The notes under the pieces: model-generated | Seen by the model: the letters and a program-made list of their open reading frames with translations, nothing else | What the model was told of the DNA's origin: nothing | Databases searched by the model: none | Program-made: the position numbers and the translations under genes | Part shown: piece after piece, positions 6,757-14,595 of the stretch | Position numbering within the stretch: position 1 is the stretch's first letter | Layout of the letters: every line of letters begins with the position of its first letter | Assembly: GCA_036266975.1 (NCBI GenBank) | Contig: DATAWZ010000252.1 | Coordinates: forward strand, 1 to 14,725 | Direction: 5' to 3' | Length of the DNA: 14,725 bases | Source: DATAWZ01 sp036266975 | GTDB taxonomy: Bacteria; Actinomycetota; Thermoleophilia; Solirubrobacterales; Solirubrobacteraceae

Positions 6757-7674
6757 GTGAGCCTGTCACGACGTCGACGTGGACCTTCCACGCATTCTCA
6801 CGTGGAGCATCTGCCCGGGCACGGCCAGGTACCGGTGCTCGGGCGCTTCTTTCCGGCGCCCGTCGCCGCGAAGGTCCCCGAGATCATCTTCCTCTTCTGG
6901 GTCGTAAAGATCCTGACCACCGCCGGTGGGGAAGTCACTTCCGACTACCTGAAGACGTACGGCAACTTCGGGGGCGGCGGCACGGAGGTCGCGCTGTTTG
7001 CGATCGCGCTCGTCTTGCAGTTCGCGACTCGCCGATACCGGGCGTTCGCGTACTGGCTTCTGGCCTACGCCATCGCGATCGCCGGCACCGGGATCTCGGA
7101 CTTCCTGCATCTCGACGTCCACATCCCGTACGTGGGAACCACGATCCTGTGGGCGGTCGTCCTGGCCGCTGTGTTCTGGACCTGGCAGCGTAGTGAGGGA
7201 ACGCTGTCGATCCACAGCGTCAAGACGCAACGACGCGAAGCCTTCTACTGGGCGACCGTGTTCGCGACGTTTGCCCTCGGGACCGCGCTGGGCGACTACA
7301 CGGCAACCTCGCTCGGGATGGGCTACCTGGCCTCGGGGATCTTCTTCTTCGCGGTCATTTTGCTTCCGGCGGCGGCCTGGTGGCGATTCGGTCTTGACAG
7401 CATCGCGGCGTTCTGGATGGCCTATGTGGTGACGCGACCGCTCGGGGCATCGTTTGCCGACTACATCAGCAAACCAGTGAAGACCACCGGCGTCGGCTTC
7501 GGCAACGGCCCGACTGCGGTGGCGTTCGCGCTGACCACGGTTGTGCTGGTCACGTACCTGGCGATCGCTCGGCCCGACATCCAGCAGTCCGTTGGGCCCA
7601 CCGGCGAGGACAAGCGCTCGGTGACCGCCACGCCCGAGTACCGCATGGGGACACCAGAGCTCGAGGTCGATTAG
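6757..7674 (+). CDS. DUF347 / COG4705 multi-pass membrane protein
   Basis: A 305-aa protein from the GTG at 6757, with GGAGG (6742-6746) 10 nt upstream. It has about eight hydrophobic segments arranged as repeated units characteristic of DUF347. One unit begins KVPEIIFLFWVVKILTTAGG and ends EVTSDYLKTYGNFGG. A later one contains FYWATVFATFALGTALGDYT and LGMGYLASG, and the last has FWMAYVVTRPLGASFADY. Conserved acidic residues sit within the helices (GGEVTSD, GTGISDF, GTALGDY, GASFADY), suggesting ion or metal handling, but the family's biochemical role is not established. The first 30 residues (RRRRGPSTHSH) are hydrophilic and may mean the true start is further downstream. It converges on the ABC operon, 52 bp apart, with no strong terminator. 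Confidence 0.88.
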   Translation: MSLSRRRRGPSTHSHVEHLPGHGQVPVLGRFFPAPVAAKVPEIIFLFWVVKILTTAGGEVTSDYLKTYGNFGGGGTEVALFAIALVLQFATRRYRAFAYWLLAYAIAIAGTGISDFLHLDVHIPYVGTTILWAVVLAAVFWTWQRSEGTLSIHSVKTQRREAFYWATVFATFALGTALGDYTATSLGMGYLASGIFFFAVILLPAAAWWRFGLDSIAAFWMAYVVTRPLGASFADYISKPVKTTGVGFGNGPTAVAFALTTVVLVTYLAIARPDIQQSVGPTGEDKRSVTATPEYRMGTPELEVD

Positions 7675-7726
7675 CTGACCCGGCTCGGCAAGCTGTGGCT
7701 CGGGCCGCTGGTTGGCGATCGGCCCC

Positions 7727-8494
7727 TCAGGCGTCGCGGCGGACGAGGAGCAGCCCGCCGATGAGTAGCGAACTGGCAGCCCATCCTGCGAGGACTGCGA
7801 TCCCAGCCCAGGGGGCGATGGGCAGCGAGCCGAGGTTGCTGGTGGCCTGGATCGTCAGCCCGGCGGTCATCGGGGCAATCTGTTGCAGGTGTCGGCGCAG
7901 CGGGTCGCTGACCGCGTCGGAGAGCAGGGGCAGTATGTAGAGCAGGCCTAGTACGACCCCGATCGATACGGCGGTCTCGCGCAGGGCGGCGGCGACGCCG
8001 AGCGCGAGGAGGGCGACGAGGACGAGGTACAGGACGGAGCCGATGGCCGCGCGCAGGGTCGGGAGGTGGGCGATGGACAGGAGCCCGTATCCATGGGAGG
8101 GACCGAGTCCGGCGCGCGGGAGCAGGAGGCGTCCGGCGATCAGGCAGCCAGTGACGGCGATGACGCCGGTTACCGCGGTGAGGCCCGCCAGGTTGATGGC
8201 TTTGGCGGTGAGGAGCACCAGGCGGCGGGGGACCGCCGTGAGCGTGAGGCGGATCATGCCGGTGGCGTATTCGTCGGAGAGGGCCACGATGGCAAGGACG
8301 GCCACGACCGCCTGCCCCAGGTCGATGCCGATGAGGGCCAGTTTGGTCGGGTCGCCGCCGGGCGAGGATTGGTGGGAGGAGGCGACCGTCGCGATGCTGA
8401 CCGCGACGGTCAGGGCGACTGCGCCGGCCAGCAGCCGAGCGGTCCCGGCCAGGGTGCGGAGCTTGGTCCACTCCGCTCGCAGTGCGTCGGTCAT
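7727..8494 (-). CDS. ABC-2 type transporter permease (small subunit)
   Basis: A 255-aa protein with six predicted hydrophobic segments and the N-terminal signature MTDALRAEWTKLRT, typical of actinobacterial ABC-2 permeases. ALSDEYATGMIRLTLTAVPR (residues 71-90) is the conserved cytoplasmic loop after helix 2 ('EYxxGxIRxTLxxxPRR'). GGAGG lies 5 nt before the ATG, which overlaps the stop of the upstream permease as ATGA. It should form a heteromeric channel with the larger permease, driven by the ATPase encoded first in the operon. The substrate is unknown; the C-terminus ends with the short LLLVRRDA also found in its partner. Confidence 0.88.
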   Translation of the reverse strand: MTDALRAEWTKLRTLAGTARLLAGAVALTVAVSIATVASSHQSSPGGDPTKLALIGIDLGQAVVAVLAIVALSDEYATGMIRLTLTAVPRRLVLLTAKAINLAGLTAVTGVIAVTGCLIAGRLLLPRAGLGPSHGYGLLSIAHLPTLRAAIGSVLYLVLVALLALGVAAALRETAVSIGVVLGLLYILPLLSDAVSDPLRRHLQQIAPMTAGLTIQATSNLGSLPIAPWAGIAVLAGWAASSLLIGGLLLVRRDA

Positions 8495-10089
8495 GCGTCC
8501 CTCCGAGTCACGAGGAGGGCGGCCACGCCGAGGGCGCCGGCGGTGTAGAGGCACAGGACGGCGAGACCGGCCAGAGGAGACACCGGGTAGTAGCCGTTCG
8601 CGAAGGTGTAGGGGTAGCTCACCGTCGCCGATCGGGGGAGGATTCCGAGGACCGAGAAACCGGCGGCGGGGGTGAACCGGAACAACCATGTCCCAGCGCC
8701 GTCACCGCTCATCGAGCCGATGAGGTACGGCACGATGAACACGATGATGCCGGCGGTGACGGCCCCGGCGCTGCGGCGCAGGATGGTGCCAAGCGCGAGC
8801 ACGGCGACAGCGGTCAGGGCGACGAGAGCGCCGCTGCCGAGGATGATGCGCCCAATGGTCAGGGTGCTGGCCGGGAAGACGTAGTTGCCGTTGGACGCGA
8901 GCAGGTGATTTCCAAGGGGGACGCCGACGGCCGCACCCAAGGCGCCAATGGCGAACGTGATCGTGCCGATCACGAGCGCTTTGGCCGCAAGGACATGCCG
9001 TCGATGCGGTGTGGCCGTGAAGGTGGTGCGGATCAGTCCGCGGCGGTACTCACCGGTGATGAACATCGCGGCGACCACGATGAGGGCGATGAGCGCGACG
9101 CTGAGCCCCAGCAGCAGGCAGGTGGAGGCGGTGTCGCCGCCGGCCAGGGCAACGGCGGCGGCGATGTCACCGGACCCTGTGAGCCGGAAGAGATCTCCGA
9201 CGCGTTGATAGCTCCCGGCCCCAAGCGTGGGGTAATAGTTGCGAGGGTCGTTGCCGATGGGATGGCTGCCCCAGCCACTCACGCCGGGGTGGCCGTTGAG
9301 CGTCACGTGGTCGAGGATCGCCGTGGCTTGGCTGGGAGCGCCGTCGTACGTGACCGGTGAGGTGACGAACAGCCCGACGTCGACGGTGGCCGGCAGCGCG
9401 GCGAGCCGGGTACTGCCGACCTCGGTCCACCTCCCTCCGCCGAGGGAGTCATAGCCGGTCACCGTGTCACCGAAACGGGTCAGTCGAAGCCAACGCGGGC
9501 CGCTGGCCGAGACGCTCCCGGGCTGGCCCGGCTCGTCGTGGGTGTAGTCGTGCTGGAAGCGAATACCGTGCCCGGGCGTCGTCATCACCGCGGCGTAGGG
9601 CGATCCCTGTCGGGTGCTCGGCGTGATCATCAGGCCTGCCTTGGCCCATGCCGCCAGGCCCGGTCGTGTGTTCGCCAGCGACGGCGCCTCGTTGCGGGGA
9701 TTGGTGGAGATCAGGCCGGTCAGGGAAGTGACCCGGGCGGTGAGGGTGCCGTTGCCGGTGAGGGGCCGATCGACGAACTGGTAGCTGTCGGCCACGGCCT
9801 CGCCGCTGGGTCCGGTCGGGACGAAGGGATGGCCGGTGTAGCAGTCAGATCCCGGCGAGTTCGGGCCCGAGGCGGACGGCGGGCCGAAGCAGCCGCCCTC
9901 GTGGCTGCCGTTGGCAACCAGGAACGTGAACGTCGCACACAGGGCGAGGGCACTGAGAAGCCCGATCATCCAGCCTCGGACCGTGCGGAACTTGGTCCAT
10001 TCGCTGCGCAGGACTCGCCCCCAGCGATCGCCGCTCGGCGGCGGCGTGCTCGAGCGGCGCGCGGCCGACGTGCTGACGGCGGCGCTCAT
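8491..10089 (-). CDS. ABC-2 type permease with a large extracytoplasmic beta-rich insertion
   Basis: A 532-aa protein. The N-terminal RVLRSEWTKFRTVRGW and the loop ITGEYRRGLIRTTFTATPHR (residues 345-363) match ABC-2 permeases. After helix 1 (about 40-58), instead of a short loop, about 260 residues (60-322) precede helix 2 (323-345). This insertion has features of a concanavalin-like/DUF1349-type beta sandwich: GTLTARV, AWAKAGLMI, YAAVMTTPGHGIRFQ, PRWLRLTRFGDTVTGYDS, GRWTEVGS and VDVGLFVTSP. It would sit outside the membrane and could bind a glycan, peptide or lipid. A Cys pair (67 and 83) may form a disulfide. It is coupled to both neighbours by ATGA overlaps. Its C-terminal helices (about 372-528) parallel those of the smaller permease. 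Confidence 0.88.
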   Translation of the reverse strand: MSAAVSTSAARRSSTPPPSGDRWGRVLRSEWTKFRTVRGWMIGLLSALALCATFTFLVANGSHEGGCFGPPSASGPNSPGSDCYTGHPFVPTGPSGEAVADSYQFVDRPLTGNGTLTARVTSLTGLISTNPRNEAPSLANTRPGLAAWAKAGLMITPSTRQGSPYAAVMTTPGHGIRFQHDYTHDEPGQPGSVSASGPRWLRLTRFGDTVTGYDSLGGGRWTEVGSTRLAALPATVDVGLFVTSPVTYDGAPSQATAILDHVTLNGHPGVSGWGSHPIGNDPRNYYPTLGAGSYQRVGDLFRLTGSGDIAAAVALAGGDTASTCLLLGLSVALIALIVVAAMFITGEYRRGLIRTTFTATPHRRHVLAAKALVIGTITFAIGALGAAVGVPLGNHLLASNGNYVFPASTLTIGRIILGSGALVALTAVAVLALGTILRRSAGAVTAGIIVFIVPYLIGSMSGDGAGTWLFRFTPAAGFSVLGILPRSATVSYPYTFANGYYPVSPLAGLAVLCLYTAGALGVAALLVTRRDA

Positions 10090-11021
10090 ACTCGTGCCTC
10101 CCGTTCGCCAGCGGCTCGGAATTCGACCTCGCCGCCGGTGAGCTGCAGGTAGACGTCCTCGAGTGAGGCCCGGTGTGCGGCGACCTCCGAGAAGGGCACC
10201 CGCGCCTGGCTGAGCACCTCGACGACCCGCTGAGCCGCAAGCCCCGACACACTGAGCCTTTCCTCGTCGAGGATCGTCGGCGCGGTCCCGGCCCGCCGCA
10301 AGGCGCTCGCGGCCTGGGCCGGCGATGGCGCGCGCAGCAGCACATGGTCCCCTGAACCGCGGGCGATCAGCTCTTCGACGCTGGCGTCGGCGAGCACACG
10401 GCCGCGGCCCACGACGACGACCTGATGGGCGATGTCCTGGACCTCGCCCATCAGGTGGCTGGAGACCAGGATCGCGCGCCCGTCGGCCGCCAGCGAGCGC
10501 AGAAGCTGGCGCATCCAGATGATCCCCTCCGGGTCCATGCCGTTGAACGGCTCGTCCATGATCAGGACCGGCGGGTCGCCGAGCATCGCGGCGGCAATGC
10601 CCAGTCGCTGGCGCATGCCCAGTGAGTACCCGCCGGCTCGTCGGCGGGCCGCCGAGCCGATCCCCACGAGTTCGATGACCTCATCCACCCGCCGCGCCGG
10701 CAGGGCTTGGGAGTGCGCCAGCCACAGCAGGTGGTTACGCCCCGAGCGGCTCGGCTGCAGCGCGGCGGCGTCGAGGAGCGCTCCGACTTGGTTCAGAGGT
10801 CGGTGCAGGCGCGCGTACGCCTCTCCACACACCAGCGCGCGGCCCTCGTCGGGCGCGTCCAGCCCGAGGACCACACGGATCGTCGTGGACTTTCCGGCCC
10901 CGTTCGGGCCGACGAACCCCGTCACCCGGCCAGGCCGGACGGTGAAGGTCATCCCGTCGAGCGCCTGCGCCGATCCGAATCGCTTGCGCAGACCGAAGAC
11001 CTCGATACTGGGTTCACTCAC
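10086..11021 (-). CDS. ABC transporter ATP-binding protein
   Basis: A 311-aa protein from the GTG at 11021; an AAGGAT stretch lies about 10 nt upstream. Residues 38-45 are Walker A (GPNGAGKS), 132-138 the signature (YSLGMRQ, followed by RLGIA), 152-158 Walker B (VLIMDEP, then FNGMDPEG), and SSHLM is the switch histidine region. The C-terminal 90 residues form the extension seen in drug- and bacitracin-export ATPases (ILVSSHLMGEVQDIAHQVVV and onward to LEDVYLQLTGG). It energises the two permeases encoded directly downstream. It diverges from the response regulator, with a long inverted repeat between the two starts. Confidence 0.93.
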   Translation of the reverse strand: MSEPSIEVFGLRKRFGSAQALDGMTFTVRPGRVTGFVGPNGAGKSTTIRVVLGLDAPDEGRALVCGEAYARLHRPLNQVGALLDAAALQPSRSGRNHLLWLAHSQALPARRVDEVIELVGIGSAARRRAGGYSLGMRQRLGIAAAMLGDPPVLIMDEPFNGMDPEGIIWMRQLLRSLAADGRAILVSSHLMGEVQDIAHQVVVVGRGRVLADASVEELIARGSGDHVLLRAPSPAQAASALRRAGTAPTILDEERLSVSGLAAQRVVEVLSQARVPFSEVAAHRASLEDVYLQLTGGEVEFRAAGEREARV

Positions 11022-11071
11022 GGGCTCACTGATCCTTCGTCGTCGGGGACGGTTGGACGGCGTTTGTACGC

Positions 11072-11126
11072 GCCCTCTGGTGTCACCCCGGTGCCGGCCG
11101 CCGACACCCGACTGACACCAGAGGGC
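11072..11126. promoter_or_regulatory. perfect 14-bp inverted repeat between ABC and two-component operons
   Basis: GCCCTCTGGTGTCA (11072-11085) is the exact reverse complement of 11113-11126, with a 27-bp GC-rich centre at about 11099. Extra half-sites (GGTGTC 11079-11084, GACACC 11103-11108) repeat the core. It lies 50 bp upstream of the ATPase start and 85 bp upstream of the response-regulator start, in the position expected of a shared operator. The OmpR-type regulator next door is the natural candidate binder. An mRNA hairpin is the alternative. Confidence 0.65.
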
Positions 11127-11210
11127 TGTCATCGTTCGGCCCGTGTCCTCGCACCCCAGCCCCGACAGAGCCCGGGCGGCCGAGCCCCGACCCCGGGCGG
11201 GAGATCGCCG

Positions 11211-11873
11211 ATGAGGGTGCTGGTCGTCGAGGACTTCGAGGTGCTCGCCCGCTCGATTGGAACCGGTCTACGTCGTGAGGGCATGGCGGTCGACGTTGTC
11301 CTGGACGGCAACGAGGCGCTCGGCCATCTGTCCCTCACCCGCTACGACGTCGTGATCCTCGACCGCGACCTGCCCGGCGTGCACGGTGACGAGGTATGTC
11401 GACAGATCGTCGCTCAGCGCGCCGAGAGCCGCGTGTTGATGCTGACCGCGTCAGGCACGGTCCGCGACCGGGTCGAGGGACTCGGACTCGGCGCCGATGA
11501 CTATCTGCCCAAGCCGTTCGATTTCGCCGAGCTCGTCGCTCGCGTCCGGGCGCTGGCGCGTCGCTCGAATCCAGCGACTCCGCCGACGCTCGAGGCCGGG
11601 GACCTGATCCTCGATCCCAGCCGCCGCGTCGCCGTGCGGGCCGGGCGACGACTGCAACTCAGTCCCAAGGAGTTCTCCGTACTCGAATGCCTGCTCGCCT
11701 CCGGCGACCGGGTGATCTCCGCCGAGGAATTGCTCGAGCGCGTGTGGGACGAGGCAACCGACCCCTTCACCACCGCGGTCAAGACGACAATCCGGCGCCT
11801 ACGCGCCAAGCTCGGCGAGCCGCCGATCATCGAGACCGTCCGCGAGGGCGGCTACCGGATCGGGGCCCAGTGA
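11211..11873 (+). CDS. OmpR/PhoB-family response regulator
   Basis: A 220-aa protein from the ATG at 11211, with GGGAGA 6 nt upstream. The receiver domain (1-115) has the acidic pair E7/D8, phospho-acceptor D51 in VVILDRDLPG, T79 in MLTASG and K101 in YLPKPFDF. The C-terminal winged helix (about 125-218) shows LSPKEFSVLECLL, an RVWDE segment, TTAVKTTIRRLRAKLG and the final REGGYRIG wing. The kinase start overlaps its stop (GTGA), so the two are translated together. It probably controls the divergent ABC operon. Confidence 0.95.
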   Translation: MRVLVVEDFEVLARSIGTGLRREGMAVDVVLDGNEALGHLSLTRYDVVILDRDLPGVHGDEVCRQIVAQRAESRVLMLTASGTVRDRVEGLGLGADDYLPKPFDFAELVARVRALARRSNPATPPTLEAGDLILDPSRRVAVRAGRRLQLSPKEFSVLECLLASGDRVISAEELLERVWDEATDPFTTAVKTTIRRLRAKLGEPPIIETVREGGYRIGAQ

Positions 11874-13015
11874 ACCGCGCGCGCAGCCTTCTCGCCCGAT
11901 GGCGATCGGGACGTCCGACCCTGCGCATGCAGCTGACCCTCCTCTACGCCGGGCTCTTCTTGGCCCTCTGCGCCGCCGTGCTCCTGGTCAGCGGTCAGCT
12001 CATCGGGAGCCAGTCGATGGCCGCGCCCGGATTCCACAGCTCCACGGCACCTTCCGGCCCTGCCGCTCCGGGCCACCACCTCAACGTCGGCCCGGCCTTG
12101 GTCGGAATCGCCGCGGTCCTCGTGGCGCTCGCCAGTGCGTGGTGGCTGGCCGGCCGGCTGCTACGCCCGCTGCGGGCGATCAACCAGACCGCCCGGGAGA
12201 TCTCGGCCACGAACCTGCACCGCCGTCTCGACCTGAGCGGCCCGAGCGACGAGATCACGCAACTCGGCCGGACCCTCGACGACCTGTTGGCGCGTCTGGA
12301 GGCCTCCTTCGACTCCCAACGTCACTTCGTCGCCAACGCCTCGCACGAGTTGCGCACTCCCCTCGCTGGCCAGCGCACACTCCTGCAGGTCGCGCTCGCC
12401 GACCCACGGGCCAGCGGCGAGAGCCTGCGCTCCGCGTGTGAGGAAGCCCTCATGCTCAGCGGCCAACAGGAGAGCCTGATCGCGGCGCTGCTCACCCTGG
12501 CCAACAGCCAAGGCGGCGTCGAGCACTGGGAGAGTCTCGACCTCGCTCCCCTCGCCGAAGCCGTCCTGCTCGCCCGGCGAGAGCAAGCCGACCGCTGCGG
12601 CGTCCACCTAGACGTCCACCTCGAGGCGGCCTCGGCGGTGGGCGACCCGCGTCTGGTCGAAAGCCTGCTGGCCAACCTCATCGACAACGCGATCCGCCAC
12701 AACGCCAGCGGCGGACGGGTCGAGATCTCAAGCACAGCGGCGGTTGAAGGAGCCGCCATCGTCGTGACCAACAGCGGCCCGCTCGTGCAGCCCGATGAAG
12801 TCGAGCGGCTCTTCCAGCCCTTTCGCCGGACCGGGAGCGACCGCGCCGGCCACTCCCACGGGCACGGGCTCGGACTGGCCATCGTCCAGGCCATCGCCGA
12901 CGCGCACAGCGCCGAGATCTCGGCCCGCGCCCGGCCCGAGGGCGGCCTCGCGATACGCGTGTGTTTCAACCGATCAGCACCCCGCCCGGGTCGGCTCGCA
13001 CACGAGCACAGTTGA
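11870..13015 (+). CDS. sensor histidine kinase with HAMP domain
   Basis: A 381-aa protein from the GTG at 11870 that overlaps the response-regulator stop. Helix 1 is about 20-44 and helix 2 about 74-95. The extracytoplasmic loop between them is only about 30 residues, Ser/Pro/His-rich, and too short for a folded sensor domain. A HAMP linker follows (about 96-150). The H box has phospho-acceptor H159 in NASHELRTPL. The N box is NLIDNAIRHN (269-278), the F region LFQPFRR, and the G2 box GHGLGLAIVQ (331-340). With so little external sensor, the kinase may read its signal within the membrane or through the adjacent ABC permease, as in BceS-type systems. That is inference. Confidence 0.93.
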   Translation: MNRARSLLARWRSGRPTLRMQLTLLYAGLFLALCAAVLLVSGQLIGSQSMAAPGFHSSTAPSGPAAPGHHLNVGPALVGIAAVLVALASAWWLAGRLLRPLRAINQTAREISATNLHRRLDLSGPSDEITQLGRTLDDLLARLEASFDSQRHFVANASHELRTPLAGQRTLLQVALADPRASGESLRSACEEALMLSGQQESLIAALLTLANSQGGVEHWESLDLAPLAEAVLLARREQADRCGVHLDVHLEAASAVGDPRLVESLLANLIDNAIRHNASGGRVEISSTAAVEGAAIVVTNSGPLVQPDEVERLFQPFRRTGSDRAGHSHGHGLGLAIVQAIADAHSAEISARARPEGGLAIRVCFNRSAPRPGRLAHEHS

Positions 13016-13197
13016 GCGCGGGGACACGGCCGGATCCCGCTTGGCCCCGTCCGTGCGCGGTTGCAGCGCGCCAGACCTCGATGTCCATCGAGGTGAGCAC
13101 CCGGGGCTTCCCCCTGATGGCCGGTCTGGATACCAACATACGCTGGTCCGAAGCCGCGTTCGAACCCGTGGGAGATCCTGCGAGAAAGGAAACTCAG
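13016..13197. other. intergenic stretch with a short hairpin
   Basis: No gene is supported. A perfect 8-bp stem with a 2-nt loop lies at 13076-13093 (CCTCGATG/CATCGAGG), without a T tract. It may help end the kinase transcript but is not a classical terminator. AAAGGA at about 13186-13191 is a Shine-Dalgarno for the following broken gene. Confidence 0.4.
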
Positions 13198-13640
13198 ATG
13201 ATTGATCAGCTTCGCGGTCCGGCCCGAGATCGCCCGTCACCCTGCTGACGTGTTCGCGTACGTCACCGACCCGGCCGAGCACGCGACGTGGCAGACGAAC
13301 ACGATCTCCGCGGTGGCCGAGGAGGACGAGGCCAATCGGCCTCGCTACCGCGCGTACGCGAGGTGCACCGCGCCCCGGGCCTCGCCTGTCTCGTCGAGGT
13401 CTCCGAATACGAACCTGATCGGGTGTTCGCGCTGCGAGTCCTCGAAGGAGCCCTGCCGATCCATGCCCGGATCACGTTCGAGCCCACGGCACTCGGGACC
13501 GCCCTGCAGCTCGACGCACACGGGCAGCCGGGCGCCCTGATGCGTTTCGTCCAACCCGTCCGCGCCTCACCCTCAAGCACCGGTTCGCCGGCTACTGCAC
13601 CATGCTACGGCTGCACGAGAGCACCTCACCAACATCGTGA
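13198..13640 (+). pseudogene. SRPBCC (START/Bet v1-like) family gene, broken by several indels
   Basis: Three frames in succession give one recognisable SRPBCC protein of about 145 aa. Frame A (about 13202-13340) encodes VRPEIARHPADVFAYVTDPA, the classic family N-terminus. Frame B (about 13345-13560) encodes RVREVHRAPG, LVEVSEYEPDRVFALRV and ARITFEPTALGTALQLD. Frame C (about 13563-13640) encodes RLTLKHRFAGYCTMLRLHES and then a TGA. The ATG with a good Shine-Dalgarno (13198) is itself one base out of frame with frame A. At least two, probably three, single-base changes are needed to restore it. The family binds small hydrophobic ligands. It is either a decaying gene or an error-rich stretch; GC and codon use are otherwise normal. 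Confidence 0.75.
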
Positions 13641-13848
13641 ACATATGCGCGCTCGCGACCGGGACCGGTGACGCAGCCCCCGCACAGGGGTACGCGCCGC
13701 TGGATCGTACGAGCACCGGCAGTCCTGGGCGTCGGGTTGGGCGATGGCTTCGGTTGCACTCACCGGCTGGCGTCCGCTCCTGATGCGGCCTTTATCGCGG
13801 GCATGCACACTGGGACCTCTTCGTACGCGAGTCGAATCGAGAGTGTCC

Positions 13849-14076
13849 ATGAGGACCCACGCGCATCACGGATCGAGAAGCGATGACACGGCGGTCGCGG
13901 CGCGACAGCGCGACCGCTGTGGTTCTGGCGCCCACCGGCAGCACGATTGGAGCTGCCCGGTCTTGATGAAGCTTGCCCCCGACTCGGTGGCATGGACGTG
14001 CGCCGGCTGCGGCGCGATTGTCACCACCCCGGTTGGGGCGGCCCGACCGTCTGCGTCCGCCTCTGTGGGAGGCTGA
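13849..14076 (+). CDS. possible small zinc-ribbon protein
   Basis: A 75-aa reading from the ATG at 13849. The C-terminal half is protein-like, with DWSCPVLMKLAPDSVAWTC, AGCGAIVTTPVG and a short Ala/Ser tail. The Cys-x-n-CxxC arrangement with nearby His residues could bind zinc. The first 25 residues are basic and low in information, and no Shine-Dalgarno is clear, so the start may be further down. A perfect 9-bp inverted repeat (13891-13899 with 13909-13917) lies inside the frame. Upstream, 13641-13848 holds nothing I can support as a gene. I do not recognise a named family. Confidence 0.4.
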   Translation: MRTHAHHGSRSDDTAVAARQRDRCGSGAHRQHDWSCPVLMKLAPDSVAWTCAGCGAIVTTPVGAARPSASASVGG

Positions 14077-14111
14077 CCTCGGCCAGAGCATGAGGCGCAG
14101 CCGCGGTCTGG

Positions 14112-14534
14112 TCAGGGGTGGCGCGTGAGTCCCCTCAGAACAGCGTCCGCGTCGCGGTGGGGTGCGCGAAGCGCAACGCCGACGATGTCGAGATCCACCG
14201 CGGCCACGCTCCGCACCGCGGCGCGGTTAGCCGTGTCATGCCCCGTGGCGAACATCTGTGCCGTGTAGAGCGCGATCGGGACGCTCCGGCGCTCAGCGCG
14301 CTCTCGCACGGTTTTGAGCTTCTGAGCGCTCGCCTCCAGCACCAACACCGGCTGCACCAGCAGAGGCAGGTATCTGTTGCCATCAGCGTCGAGGTAGTCC
14401 TCGCCGATCGCCTCGTGTCCTGCTTCACCGACGACCCCACTGATCACAAAAGCCACAACGTTCAGTCGCTGCCATGCGGCGAGGTCGTCACGGACGGCCA
14501 CTGCGACCTTCGTGTCGAAGTCAGCGATGCCCAC
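14112..14534 (-). CDS. DUF2000 family protein
   Basis: A 140-aa protein from the GTG at 14534, the usual size for DUF2000. Family hallmarks are VRDDLAAWQRLNVVAFVISG near the start, EAIGEDYLDADGNRYLPLL in the middle, LYTAQMFATGHDTANRAAV, and the ending VGVALRAPHRDADAVLRGL. The fold is related to PTH2-like hydrolases, but no function is established. No Shine-Dalgarno precedes the GTG. The frame is open further upstream into the repeat element but offers no ATG, GTG or TTG there, so this start is the only reasonable one. Its promoter must lie close to or inside the palindromic element. It converges on the small zinc-ribbon reading frame. Confidence 0.88.
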   Translation of the reverse strand: MGIADFDTKVAVAVRDDLAAWQRLNVVAFVISGVVGEAGHEAIGEDYLDADGNRYLPLLVQPVLVLEASAQKLKTVRERAERRSVPIALYTAQMFATGHDTANRAAVRSVAAVDLDIVGVALRAPHRDADAVLRGLTRHP

Positions 14535-14595
14535 GACGCCAGCATGGACTTCAAGGCAGCTGCTGTCTTGAACGAAATTGCGCTCTAGTGGTGCC

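Noticed and set aside
6723..7193. Alternative frame over the start of the DUF347 gene
   Set aside because: It is Arg/Pro-rich with no recognisable pattern, while the overlapping frame has clear DUF347 membrane repeats.
7702..7725. Terminator between DUF347 and the ABC operon
   Set aside because: A 6-bp GGGCCG/CGGCCC stem with a 12-nt loop has no T tract on either strand. Too weak to call.
10707..11210. Long N-terminal extension of the response regulator
   Set aside because: The frame is open upstream, but it covers the antisense of the ATPase and the inverted repeat. The ATG at 11211 has a good ribosome binding site and begins exactly at the receiver domain.
13626..13850. Minus-strand open frame between the SRPBCC remnant and the zinc-ribbon reading
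   Set aside because: It is Arg/Ser-rich and unrecognised, with no ribosome binding site and no coding-like third-position pattern.
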